This document shows, piece after piece, positions 1 through 4,799 of a DNA stretch of 8,486 nt (within the stretch, counting starts at the first letter, position 1; each line of letters starts with the position of its first letter). The stretch covers positions 1-8,486 of the forward strand of contig JAQBPP010000277.1 of assembly GCA_028287455.1 (NCBI GenBank), written 5' to 3'. A program made the position numbers and the translations under genes. The DNA is from Bacilli bacterium (GTDB lineage Bacteria > Bacillota > Bacilli > Tumebacillales > JAQBPP01). The notes under the pieces were generated by a model that saw nothing but the letters and a program-made list of their open reading frames with translations, did not search any database and was not told where the DNA came from.

Positions 1-1
1 C

Positions 2-157
2 TTTGGCAATTCGTTGGTGCACGGAGCGATGATGGAAGCGAAAAAAGATGGTGTACTTGGTATTATTACAGGTATTTTTGAAGTCACCAGCGCAGGAATT
101 TCAGCAGCGATTATCTTCGGTTTTTTAGCCGCTGTGGTTTTCCGTCCCAGAGGCTAA
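2..157 (+). CDS. spoVAE: SpoVAE(b)-like stage V sporulation protein, C-terminal end only
   Basis: Only the last 51 codons are present; the gene begins before the window and stops at TAA 155-157. The visible peptide starts FGNSLVHGAMMEAKKDG and ends with a hydrophobic segment and the basic tail VVFRPRG. This matches what I know of the C-terminus of SpoVAE/SpoVAEb, a small integral membrane protein of the SpoVA complex, which moves dipicolinic acid across the spore inner membrane. The visible part holds one likely membrane span (about residues 30-47 of the fragment, rich in I, A, F and V) and a final basic tail. It converges on the dehydrogenase gene at 974-207. Assignment rests on recognition of the motif run; which SpoVAE paralogue it is cannot be settled from the fragment. 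Confidence 0.82.
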   Translation, partial: FGNSLVHGAMMEAKKDGVLGIITGIFEVTSAGISAAIIFGFLAAVVFRPRG

Positions 158-159
158 AC

Positions 160-199
160 AAAAACAACCCCATGGCTAGTGCCAGCCTGAAGGGTTGTT
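160..199 (-). terminator. Intrinsic terminator ending the serS/dehydrogenase transcription unit
   Basis: Arms AACAACCC (163-170) and GGGTTGTT (192-199) are perfect complements of 8 bp. Inside them a second short stem forms from GGCT (174-177) and AGCC (184-187). Read on the minus strand the hairpin follows the dehydrogenase stop by 7 bases and runs straight into TTTGTTT, a good U tract. Read on the + strand, after the spoVAE stop, the hairpin is followed by AGTTGG with no U tract, so it should work mainly for the leftward genes. Confidence 0.8.
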
Positions 200-206
200 A
201 GTTGGA

Positions 207-974
207 TTAACGCGCCAGCCAGCCACCGTCAACACACAAAATGTGACCATGAACGTAATTGGCTGCATCCGAGCAAAGGAACAGTACAGCACCTACCAAA
301 TCGTCAGGCGTTCCCCAACGCCCGGCAGGAATCCGCTCACGTATTGCCTGCTCGCGGCCTGCATCCTGTCTGATAGGAGCTGTGTTGTCTGTGGCAATAT
401 AACCAGGGGCGATTGCATTCACGTTGATACCCAGTCCTGCCCACTCATTTGCCAAAGCTTTGGTAACTTGCCCAACAGCTCCCTTGCTTGCTGCATAGGA
501 TGGAACCCGAATGCCCCCTTGGAAAGTAAGCATCGAAGCAATGCTGACAATCTTGCCTGACCCACGTTTCGCCATCGACTGTGCCGCAGCTTGCGAAAGG
601 AAAAACACTGATTTGCTGTTGACATTCATCACGTCGTCCCAGTCTTTTTCTGTATAGGTCATCGCATCATTGCGGCGAATGATCCCTGCGTTATTGACCA
701 GGATATCCAACCTGCCAAATTTATCTTCTGCTGCTAAAGAGAGCTGTTGTAAAGCTTCGATCGGACCGCCCAGATCGCATTTCAGCACCAGACATTCGCG
801 GCCTGCTGCTTCAATGCGTTTTACAGTTTCATCAGGTGACTGTGAATGAACCACCAATACCATGTTGCAGCCAGCTTCAGCTAAGCCGACAGCCATCGCC
901 TGGCCAATTCCTGAAGCGGCGCCGGTCACCATAGCCACTTTACCTGTTAAATCAAATCTTGCATTTACCGACAC
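207..974 (-). CDS. kduD: KduD-like short-chain dehydrogenase (2-deoxy-D-gluconate 3-dehydrogenase family)
   Basis: Cytosolic NAD(P)-dependent classical short-chain dehydrogenase of 255 residues, the usual length for KduD. Visible motifs are the nucleotide-binding TGAASGIG (17-24), NNAG (94-97), the structural Asn in NVN (119) and the catalytic triad Ser147, Tyr160, Lys164 (YAASK). Long stretches agree with KduD as I recall it: NNAGIIRR, DWDDVMN, SMLTFQGGIRVPSY, ANEWAGLGINVNAIAPGY, ERIPAGRWGTPDDL and the end VDGGWLAR. KduD interconverts keto-deoxy-gluconates in pectin and uronate breakdown, but the family also includes gluconate 5-dehydrogenases, so the true substrate is open. The start is GTG 974-972, supported by AAGGGG (988-983) 8 bases before it; a longer reading frame from 1019 has no such site. 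The stop codon of the upstream 86-residue gene lies between this ribosome site and the GTG. No other uronate genes are in the window. Confidence 0.85.
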   Translation of the reverse strand: MSVNARFDLTGKVAMVTGAASGIGQAMAVGLAEAGCNMVLVVHSQSPDETVKRIEAAGRECLVLKCDLGGPIEALQQLSLAAEDKFGRLDILVNNAGIIRRNDAMTYTEKDWDDVMNVNSKSVFFLSQAAAQSMAKRGSGKIVSIASMLTFQGGIRVPSYAASKGAVGQVTKALANEWAGLGINVNAIAPGYIATDNTAPIRQDAGREQAIRERIPAGRWGTPDDLVGAVLFLCSDAANYVHGHILCVDGGWLAR

Positions 975-978
975 TTGG

Positions 979-1239
979 TCATCCCCTTGAAGTACGTTTA
1001 GTTTTTCGGAACCTGACAATAGACTTCCATGTCATCAGGAACAAAAAAGCATAACCCAAAACCAACAAAATTCCCACAAAAACCCCGGCTGCTGAAGAAG
1101 TAGACAGCCTCGCAATCACCGCCATCACTAAAAACATTGCCGCAATAAAAATGGAGCGCCCGAATGCCATCCGGTTCATTGCTAAAAATTGAATAATACT
1201 GCAGATTACAAATACTAGTACCCCGATTAAAAACCACAT
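979..1239 (-). CDS. Small three-span membrane protein, unknown function (86 aa)
   Basis: I do not recognise this protein. It starts at ATG 1239-1237 with a strong AGGAGGG (1254-1248) 8 bases upstream, which makes it a credible gene. Three hydrophobic segments are visible: about residues 2-20, 28-45 and 50-70, separated by short polar turns (MNRMAFGR and STSS). The last 16 residues are very basic (KSIVRFRKTKRTSRG), so the C-terminus should be cytoplasmic. It ends TGA 981-979, 4 bases before the GTG of the KduD-like gene whose ribosome site lies inside its last codons, so the two are very likely co-translated. It has no signal peptidase site and no catalytic motif. Function could be a membrane partner of the dehydrogenase or unrelated. 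Confidence 0.8.
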   Translation of the reverse strand: MWFLIGVLVFVICSIIQFLAMNRMAFGRSIFIAAMFLVMAVIARLSTSSAAGVFVGILLVLGYAFLFLMTWKSIVRFRKTKRTSRG

Positions 1240-1258
1240 GAAGTGGTCCCTCCTGGTC

Positions 1259-1270
1259 TGTAAGCTTACA
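1259..1270. repeat. Perfect 12-bp palindrome TGTAAGCTTACA, possible operator
   Basis: TGTAAGCTTACA is its own reverse complement. It sits 4 bases upstream of the ribosome site of the 86-residue gene and about 39 bases downstream of the candidate -10 at 1314-1309. The half-site TGTAA resembles half-sites of several repressor families, and LacI-type or CcpA sites have a similar outline but are normally 14 bp with a central CG, which is missing here. Role as an operator is inference. Confidence 0.4.
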
Positions 1271-1301
1271 AGTCAGCTTCATTGATGCTTCACTAATGCT
1301 T
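1262..1301. repeat. Four GCTT blocks phased at 11-12 bases
   Basis: On the + strand GCTT recurs at 1264, 1276, 1287 and 1298, with spacings 12, 11 and 11. The surrounding bases are partly conserved too (CATTGATGCTT and CACTAATGCTT). A spacing close to one helical turn puts the blocks on one face of the DNA. They fall in the presumed leader between the serS stop and the 86-residue gene. It may be a protein-binding array or chance. Confidence 0.35.
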
Positions 1302-1308
1302 GATTATC

Positions 1309-1314
1309 ATTATA
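1309..1314 (-). promoter_or_regulatory. Candidate -10 box for the small membrane protein/dehydrogenase pair
   Basis: A perfect TATAAT (read on the minus strand) lies in the 112-base gap behind serS, preceded by CGTG. No convincing -35 is found 16-18 bases upstream (AGCGGA region), so the box is weak evidence alone. No intrinsic terminator with a U tract is visible after serS, so readthrough from serS is also likely. Confidence 0.35.
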
Positions 1315-1351
1315 CACGAGCCCTGTTCGGATCCGCTAAAATCCGTAAATA

Positions 1352-2632
1352 TCACTTGGGGGTGATCGTTTGCACTCCGCCCATATATGGCACCAAAACA
1401 GACGGAATCTTAACAGAACCGTCCTCTTGCTGATAATTTTCTAAAATCGCTGCCACAGTTCTGCCGATCGCCAGACCAGATCCATTGATCGTATGAACAA
1501 ACTCCGGCCGACTGCCAGCGTCACGTCTAAATCGAATATTCGCCCGACGAGCCTGGAAATCTTCAAAATTGGAGCAGCTGGAAATTTCACGGTATCCATT
1601 AAAAGAAGGCAGCCACACTTCCAAATCCACTTGTTTAGCGCCCGAAAAGCCTAGATCACCGCCACAAATATCGACAACACGGTACGGCAGTTCCAATGCT
1701 TGCAGGATTCCCTCTGCATTCGCCACTAAATTCTCCCACTCTTCGTAGGAAGACTCCGGAACTACAAATTTGACCATTTCCACTTTGTTAAATTGGTGCA
1801 TCCGAATCAATCCCCTCGTATCCCGACCAGCGGAACCAGCCTCTGAACGAAAACAAGGAGAATAGGCCACATAATACTGAGGTAAATCACTTATTTTAAG
1901 AATCTCATCACGATAGTAATTGGTAACCGGCACTTCAGCCGTTGGAATTAGGAAGTAATCGGTATCAACCAGCTTAAACGCATCTTCTTCAAACTTCGGG
2001 AGCTGGCCGGTTCCTGTCATACTGTCACGATTGACAATAAAAGGAGGTAGAATCTCAGTATATCCATTGGTCGAAGTATGCGTATCGACCATGAAATTGA
2101 TCAACGCCCGTTCCAACCGTGCGCCTAACCCTTTATAGAACACGAAGCGCGCACCGGTGACTTTGCTGCCGCGTTCAAAATCCAATAAATCCAGCTGCGT
2201 GGCCAGATCAAAATGGGCGGCAGGTTCAAATGTGAATGCTGTAGGTGTGCCAATCTGCCGCAGTTCAGGATTATCTGCATCGCTTGCGCCTTCCGGCACT
2301 GAGGGATGCGGCAGATTTGGAATGGTAAGCAGCAATCCTTGCAGAGTTTCATCCAACTCACGGACCTGGTCATCCATCGTTTTGATTTGATCGCCTACAT
2401 CCCTCATTTGGACAATGAGCTCATCGGCATTCTCGCCAAGCCTTTTCTTGCGTGCAACTTCCTGTGAAACTACATTTCTAGTATTTTTTAAATTTTCAAC
2501 AGCCACCAACAGTTCTCTTCTGCGCTGATCCAATCCAGAGAAATGATCTACAATTTCAATAGATGAATGTCGCTTCTTCAATGCGGCACGCACGCGATCC
2601 GGTTCATTTCGGATGATTTTCACATCGATCAT
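1352..2632 (-). CDS. serS: Seryl-tRNA synthetase
   Basis: Class II aminoacyl-tRNA synthetase of 426 residues, the normal bacterial length, which charges tRNA-Ser with serine in the cytosol. The N-terminal region (about 30-100) is charged and heptad-like, fitting the antiparallel coiled coil that grips the long variable arm of tRNA-Ser. The catalytic part shows TAE (231-233), part of the serine site; motif 2 as FRSEAGSAGRDTRG (261-274) followed by RMHQFNKVEM; the CGGDLGFSGAK block (323-333); and motif 3 GSGLAIGRT (384-392). The start ATG 2632-2630 gives the family N-terminus MIDVKIIRNEP; its ribosome site is AGAGAGG (2650-2644), a rather long 11 bases away. Expression is controlled by the T-box leader just upstream. 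Nothing in the protein appears broken. Confidence 0.97.
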   Translation of the reverse strand: MIDVKIIRNEPDRVRAALKKRHSSIEIVDHFSGLDQRRRELLVAVENLKNTRNVVSQEVARKKRLGENADELIVQMRDVGDQIKTMDDQVRELDETLQGLLLTIPNLPHPSVPEGASDADNPELRQIGTPTAFTFEPAAHFDLATQLDLLDFERGSKVTGARFVFYKGLGARLERALINFMVDTHTSTNGYTEILPPFIVNRDSMTGTGQLPKFEEDAFKLVDTDYFLIPTAEVPVTNYYRDEILKISDLPQYYVAYSPCFRSEAGSAGRDTRGLIRMHQFNKVEMVKFVVPESSYEEWENLVANAEGILQALELPYRVVDICGGDLGFSGAKQVDLEVWLPSFNGYREISSCSNFEDFQARRANIRFRRDAGSRPEFVHTINGSGLAIGRTVAAILENYQQEDGSVKIPSVLVPYMGGVQTITPK

Positions 2633-2671
2633 GCTCGATCATTCCTCTCTCCAACTACTAGATAGACATAT

Positions 2672-2710
2672 AAAAAGCCCCCATCCCAACAACATAAGGG
2701 ACGAGAGCCT
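2672..2710 (-). terminator. Conditional terminator of the serS T-box
   Basis: On the minus strand, arm AGGCTCTCGTCCC (2710-2698) pairs over 13 positions, several of them G-U, with GGGATGGGGGCTT (2687-2675). The loop is 10 bases and the 3' arm runs into TTTTT (2676-2672). The T-box lies just upstream; when the tRNA end binds it, the competing antiterminator forms and this hairpin is avoided. No other terminator is seen after pdxT, so it probably also ends readthrough from pdxST. Confidence 0.88.
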
Positions 2711-2964
2711 ATCTCCCGTGGTGCCACCCAACTTGATCTAAGAACACGCAAAATGATCTATCAGATCCTCTGAATTGGTAACGGTTAAATACCGGACGGT
2801 TCTGTTTTTGTAACAACTCGCCGCCACTCCGAGGTGGAATTCACACAGCTCCTGATCGGTTTGCAGCGGCCACCGACTCTCTAAAACAGGACATACCGTG
2901 TTACTGGCCTCATCATCGTATTTTGTGCCGGGGCCGGTGAAATCCGGTTTCGACATGTAATTTT
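2672..2964 (-). ncRNA. Serine-responsive T-box leader of serS
   Basis: This cis-acting RNA senses uncharged tRNA-Ser and allows serS transcription when serine or charging is short. The T-box itself is TGGGTGGCACCACGGGAG (2730-2713). Its bulge UGGC (2726-2723) would pair with a GCCA tRNA end, fitting the G discriminator base of serine tRNAs. In Stem I the AGAGAGTCGG and CTGCAAACCGAT blocks (about 2882-2858) fit the conserved distal region. The specifier loop reads GTGAAT-TCC-ACCTCGG, giving Ser codon UCC at 2838-2836, which would be read by the GGA anticodon. Stem III shows CGGT-ATTTA-ACCG (2794-2782). The 5' end is taken from the predicted promoter. An 80-codon open frame inside the leader is not a gene. 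Confidence 0.93.
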
Positions 2965-2970
2965 GTACGT

Positions 2971-3000
2971 AGTGTACCACAGATAGGAAGCTACATTCAA
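2971..3000 (-). promoter_or_regulatory. Promoter of the serS T-box leader
   Basis: TTGAAT (3000-2995), an 18-base spacer and TACACT (2976-2971), with TG one base before the -10 (extended -10), read on the minus strand. The -35 begins only two bases after the pdxT stop codon. Start of transcription would be near 2964, which leaves a leader long enough for the full Stem I of the T-box. Confidence 0.65.
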
Positions 3001-3002
3001 CC

Positions 3003-3596
3003 TCAGCGATTCTGTTTTATCATTTGCACAAAGTATTGGTGCAGCCGGGAGTCATCTGTTAATTCTGGATGAAAAGAGGCAGCGAGCAGGTTATCTTGCC
3101 TTGCTGTTACGATCCGGCCATCGTAATGACTTAGCACCTTCACAGTAGGTCCAACCTCAATAATATGAGGCGCACGGATAAAGACAGCCGGAAATGGATC
3201 GCCCTCGATACCGTCCACTTGCAAATTCGCTTCAAAACTTTCCCGTTGTCTGCCAAAGGAATTGCGATCCACTAATGTATCCATTAGGCCCAGATGGGAC
3301 CACTGTTGATTCTGGATCCTACTGGCCAGCAAAATCAGCCCTGCACAGGTACCAAACAGCGGTATACCAGCTTGGCCCATCTTTCGAATCGGCTCCATCA
3401 ACTCGTATTGATTCATTAATTTTCCAATGGTTGTCGATTCACCGCCAGGCAAAACCAATCCATCGAGTCCTTCCAGATGCTGCGGTCGTTTAACCTGTAC
3501 GACTTCTTTTACTCCTGCTTTTATTAATGCCCCGCTATGTTCTGTGACCGCGCCTTGCAAGGCAAGCACGCCAACACGCAGTTGATCAGTTGACAC
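3003..3596 (-). CDS. pdxT: Pyridoxal 5'-phosphate synthase glutaminase subunit PdxT
   Basis: Class I glutamine amidotransferase subunit (197 residues; B. subtilis PdxT is 196) that hydrolyses glutamine and channels ammonia to PdxS in the 12+12 PLP synthase. Motifs counted from the GTG start: VGVLALQGAV near the N-terminus; LVLPGGEST (oxyanion region, about 47-55); FGTCAGLILLA with the nucleophile Cys (about 80); RNSFGRQ; FIRAPHI; and SFHPELT, whose His and Glu complete the triad. The start is GTG 3596-3594, since GGGGGAG (3612-3606) lies 9 bases upstream and the protein then begins like its relatives. A longer frame from 3659 would translate through the hairpin and is unlikely. It follows pdxS by 105 bases that hold a strong hairpin, and the serS promoter begins right after its stop. 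Confidence 0.96.
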   Translation of the reverse strand: MSTDQLRVGVLALQGAVTEHSGALIKAGVKEVVQVKRPQHLEGLDGLVLPGGESTTIGKLMNQYELMEPIRKMGQAGIPLFGTCAGLILLASRIQNQQWSHLGLMDTLVDRNSFGRQRESFEANLQVDGIEGDPFPAVFIRAPHIIEVGPTVKVLSHYDGRIVTARQDNLLAASFHPELTDDSRLHQYFVQMIKQNR

Positions 3597-3620
3597 TTGA
3601 TTTAACTCCCCCACAGCATA

Positions 3621-3655
3621 ATGTCCCGAAGACCTGTACAGCTTCTTCGGGACAT
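3621..3655 (-). repeat. Strong intergenic hairpin between pdxS and pdxT
   Basis: ATGTCCCGAAGA (3621-3632) and TCTTCGGGACAT (3644-3655) are perfect 12-bp complements around an 11-base loop. The loop itself contains the palindrome CTGTACAG (3634-3641). Neither side is followed by a U tract (TATGC on the minus strand, GCACG on the plus strand), so it is not an ordinary terminator. It ends 8 bases before the pdxT ribosome site. An RNA processing, stability or translation-tuning element is the likely role. Confidence 0.75.
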
Positions 3656-3701
3656 GCACGCCTTCTATTTAAAAATTGTTCGGTTTCTGCTCCAGCAGCT
3701 A

Positions 3702-4586
3702 TTACATTCCCCGAATCGCCATGCGTTCATTCTCACTGATTGTCGTGAGGTCAATCCCCTTCATGGCAACCCCAAGATCTTTCGACAACTCTGCGATTAA
3801 AGCGTAATCTTCATAATGTGTAGTAGCCTGCACAATTGCTCGGGCAAACTTTTGCGGATTATCGGATTTGAAAATTCCAGAGCCGACAAACACGCCATCT
3901 GAACCCAGGTGCATCATCAGCGCAGCATCTGAAGGTGTTGCCACACCGCCAGCTGCGAAGTTAACCACCGGCAACTGAGCACCTTTTGCCACTTCAAGAA
4001 GCAATTCATACGGAGCACCCAAATTTTTCGCTTCAAATACCAGCTCATCTTCAGACATCGCAGCAACTCTGCGGATCTGTGCCTGCATTGTACGCTGATG
4101 CTTGACAGCTTCGACAATATTGCCTGTGCCTGGTTCGCCTTTCGTGCGAATCATCGAAGCCCCTTCGGCAATGCGGCGAAGCGCTTCACCTAAATCACGA
4201 GCGCCGCATACAAACGGAACAACAAAATCACGTTTATTGATATGGAATTTATCATCTGCAGGAGTTAGCACTTCAGATTCGTCAATATAATCCACACCAA
4301 GCGACTCCAACACTTTGGCTTCTACAAAATGTCCAATGCGCGCTTTCGCCATAACAGGAATACTAACTGCTTTCATCACTTGTTCAACGATTGTAGGGTC
4401 AGCCATTCGCGCTACTCCGCCCATTGCACGAATATCTGCCGGCACGCGTTCCAGTGCCATAACAGCCACTGCTCCCGCTTCTTCAGCAATTTTGGCTTGC
4501 TCTGCATTGACAACGTCCATGATCACGCCGCCCTTTTGCATTTCGGCCATTCCCCGTTTAACCCTTGTTGTTCCTAATTCTGCCAT
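3702..4586 (-). CDS. pdxS: Pyridoxal 5'-phosphate synthase lyase subunit PdxS
   Basis: A (beta/alpha)8-barrel enzyme that makes pyridoxal phosphate from ribose 5-phosphate, glyceraldehyde 3-phosphate and ammonia supplied by PdxT. It has 294 residues, exactly the length of the B. subtilis protein, and is very well conserved. Visible key residues are Asp24 (VIMD), Lys81 (MAKARIGH), which forms the ribose Schiff base, and Lys149 (IRTKGEPGTGN), the second lysine that carries the intermediate. Phosphate-binding glycine loops occur at VNFAAGGVATP and DGVFVGSGIFKS. The start is ATG 4586-4584, with AGGAGG (4602-4597) 10 bases upstream; a TTG at 4613 in the same frame lies before the ribosome site and is rejected. 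It has its own extended -10 promoter overlapping the end of the preceding small gene. Confidence 0.98.
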   Translation of the reverse strand: MAELGTTRVKRGMAEMQKGGVIMDVVNAEQAKIAEEAGAVAVMALERVPADIRAMGGVARMADPTIVEQVMKAVSIPVMAKARIGHFVEAKVLESLGVDYIDESEVLTPADDKFHINKRDFVVPFVCGARDLGEALRRIAEGASMIRTKGEPGTGNIVEAVKHQRTMQAQIRRVAAMSEDELVFEAKNLGAPYELLLEVAKGAQLPVVNFAAGGVATPSDAALMMHLGSDGVFVGSGIFKSDNPQKFARAIVQATTHYEDYALIAELSKDLGVAMKGIDLTTISENERMAIRGM

Positions 4587-4607
4587 TAACAAAATGCCTC
4601 CTGTTTC

Positions 4608-4624
4608 ACTCAACAGTTTTGAGT
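4608..4624. repeat. 6-bp inverted repeat at the predicted pdxS transcription start
   Basis: ACTCAA (minus 4624-4619), loop AACTG, TTGAGT (4613-4608) form a perfect inverted repeat. It starts 2 bases after the -10 box of the pdxS promoter, so it covers the expected start near 4620. It may be an operator or a 5'-end RNA hairpin that protects the message; no known regulator is identified. Confidence 0.45.
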
Positions 4625-4626
4625 AT

Positions 4627-4635
4627 ATTATATCA
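4627..4635 (-). promoter_or_regulatory. pdxS promoter, extended -10
   Basis: TGATATAAT on the minus strand gives TG, one base, then a perfect TATAAT (4632-4627). No good -35 is found 16-18 bases upstream, as allowed for extended -10 promoters. It overlaps the stop codon region (4639-4637) of the preceding 46-residue gene. Transcription would begin near 4620. Confidence 0.65.
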
Positions 4636-4636
4636 G

Positions 4637-4777
4637 CTATTGTGGTTCGTTTGGTTTATTATCATTGGAGGATGTTGGTTTCATTTTCCTTAAAAAGGCT
4701 CGAAACATGAAAAATCCACCGGCCAACATAATAAAAATCAAAAAAGTATTCAGCGTGATCCACCATGCAGCGCTCAT
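4637..4777 (-). CDS. Small single-span membrane protein, unknown function (46 aa)
   Basis: I do not recognise this protein, and I know of no counterpart between dacA and pdxS in B. subtilis. ATG 4777-4775 has an excellent ribosome site, GGAGGGG (4789-4783), 5 bases upstream. The peptide starts MSAAWWITLN, then has one hydrophobic span (about residues 6-26, LNTFLIFIMLAGGFFMF). Next comes a basic stretch RAFLRKMK and a polar, Asn/Pro-rich tail ending NKPNEPQ. Positive residues after the span predict a cytoplasmic C-terminus. It follows the dacA stop by 22 bases and should be transcribed with dacA; the pdxS promoter lies at its own stop codon. Longer frames reaching back into dacA lack this ribosome site. 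It could be a small regulator or stabiliser of a membrane protein, but nothing shows a function. Confidence 0.75.
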   Translation of the reverse strand: MSAAWWITLNTFLIFIMLAGGFFMFRAFLRKMKPTSSNDNKPNEPQ

Positions 4778-4799
4778 GAAATCCCCTCCAAATGAGGCT

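Noticed and set aside
195..560. 121-codon + strand frame overlapping the dehydrogenase
   Set aside because: Antisense to a well-supported gene with full SDR motifs; no ribosome site or recognisable product.
1259..1270. Palindrome as a CcpA catabolite-response element
   Set aside because: Typical sites are 14 bp with a central CG; this one is 12 bp with a central GC, so half-site spacing is wrong.
1326..1351. Terminator after serS from CGGAT/ATCCG and the CGGATCCG palindrome
   Set aside because: Stem is only 5 bp and no U tract follows; more likely readthrough.
2738..2980. 80-codon open frame upstream of serS on the minus strand
   Set aside because: It lies wholly within the T-box leader, covers the specifier and Stem III, and no ribosome site supports it.
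3621..3655. pdxS-pdxT hairpin as a Rho-independent terminator
   Set aside because: No U tract on either strand, and pdxT needs to be expressed with pdxS.
4315..4710. 131-codon + strand frame overlapping pdxS and the 46-residue gene
   Set aside because: Shadow of pdxS codons on the other strand; composition is low-complexity A/T/S/I and there is no family match.
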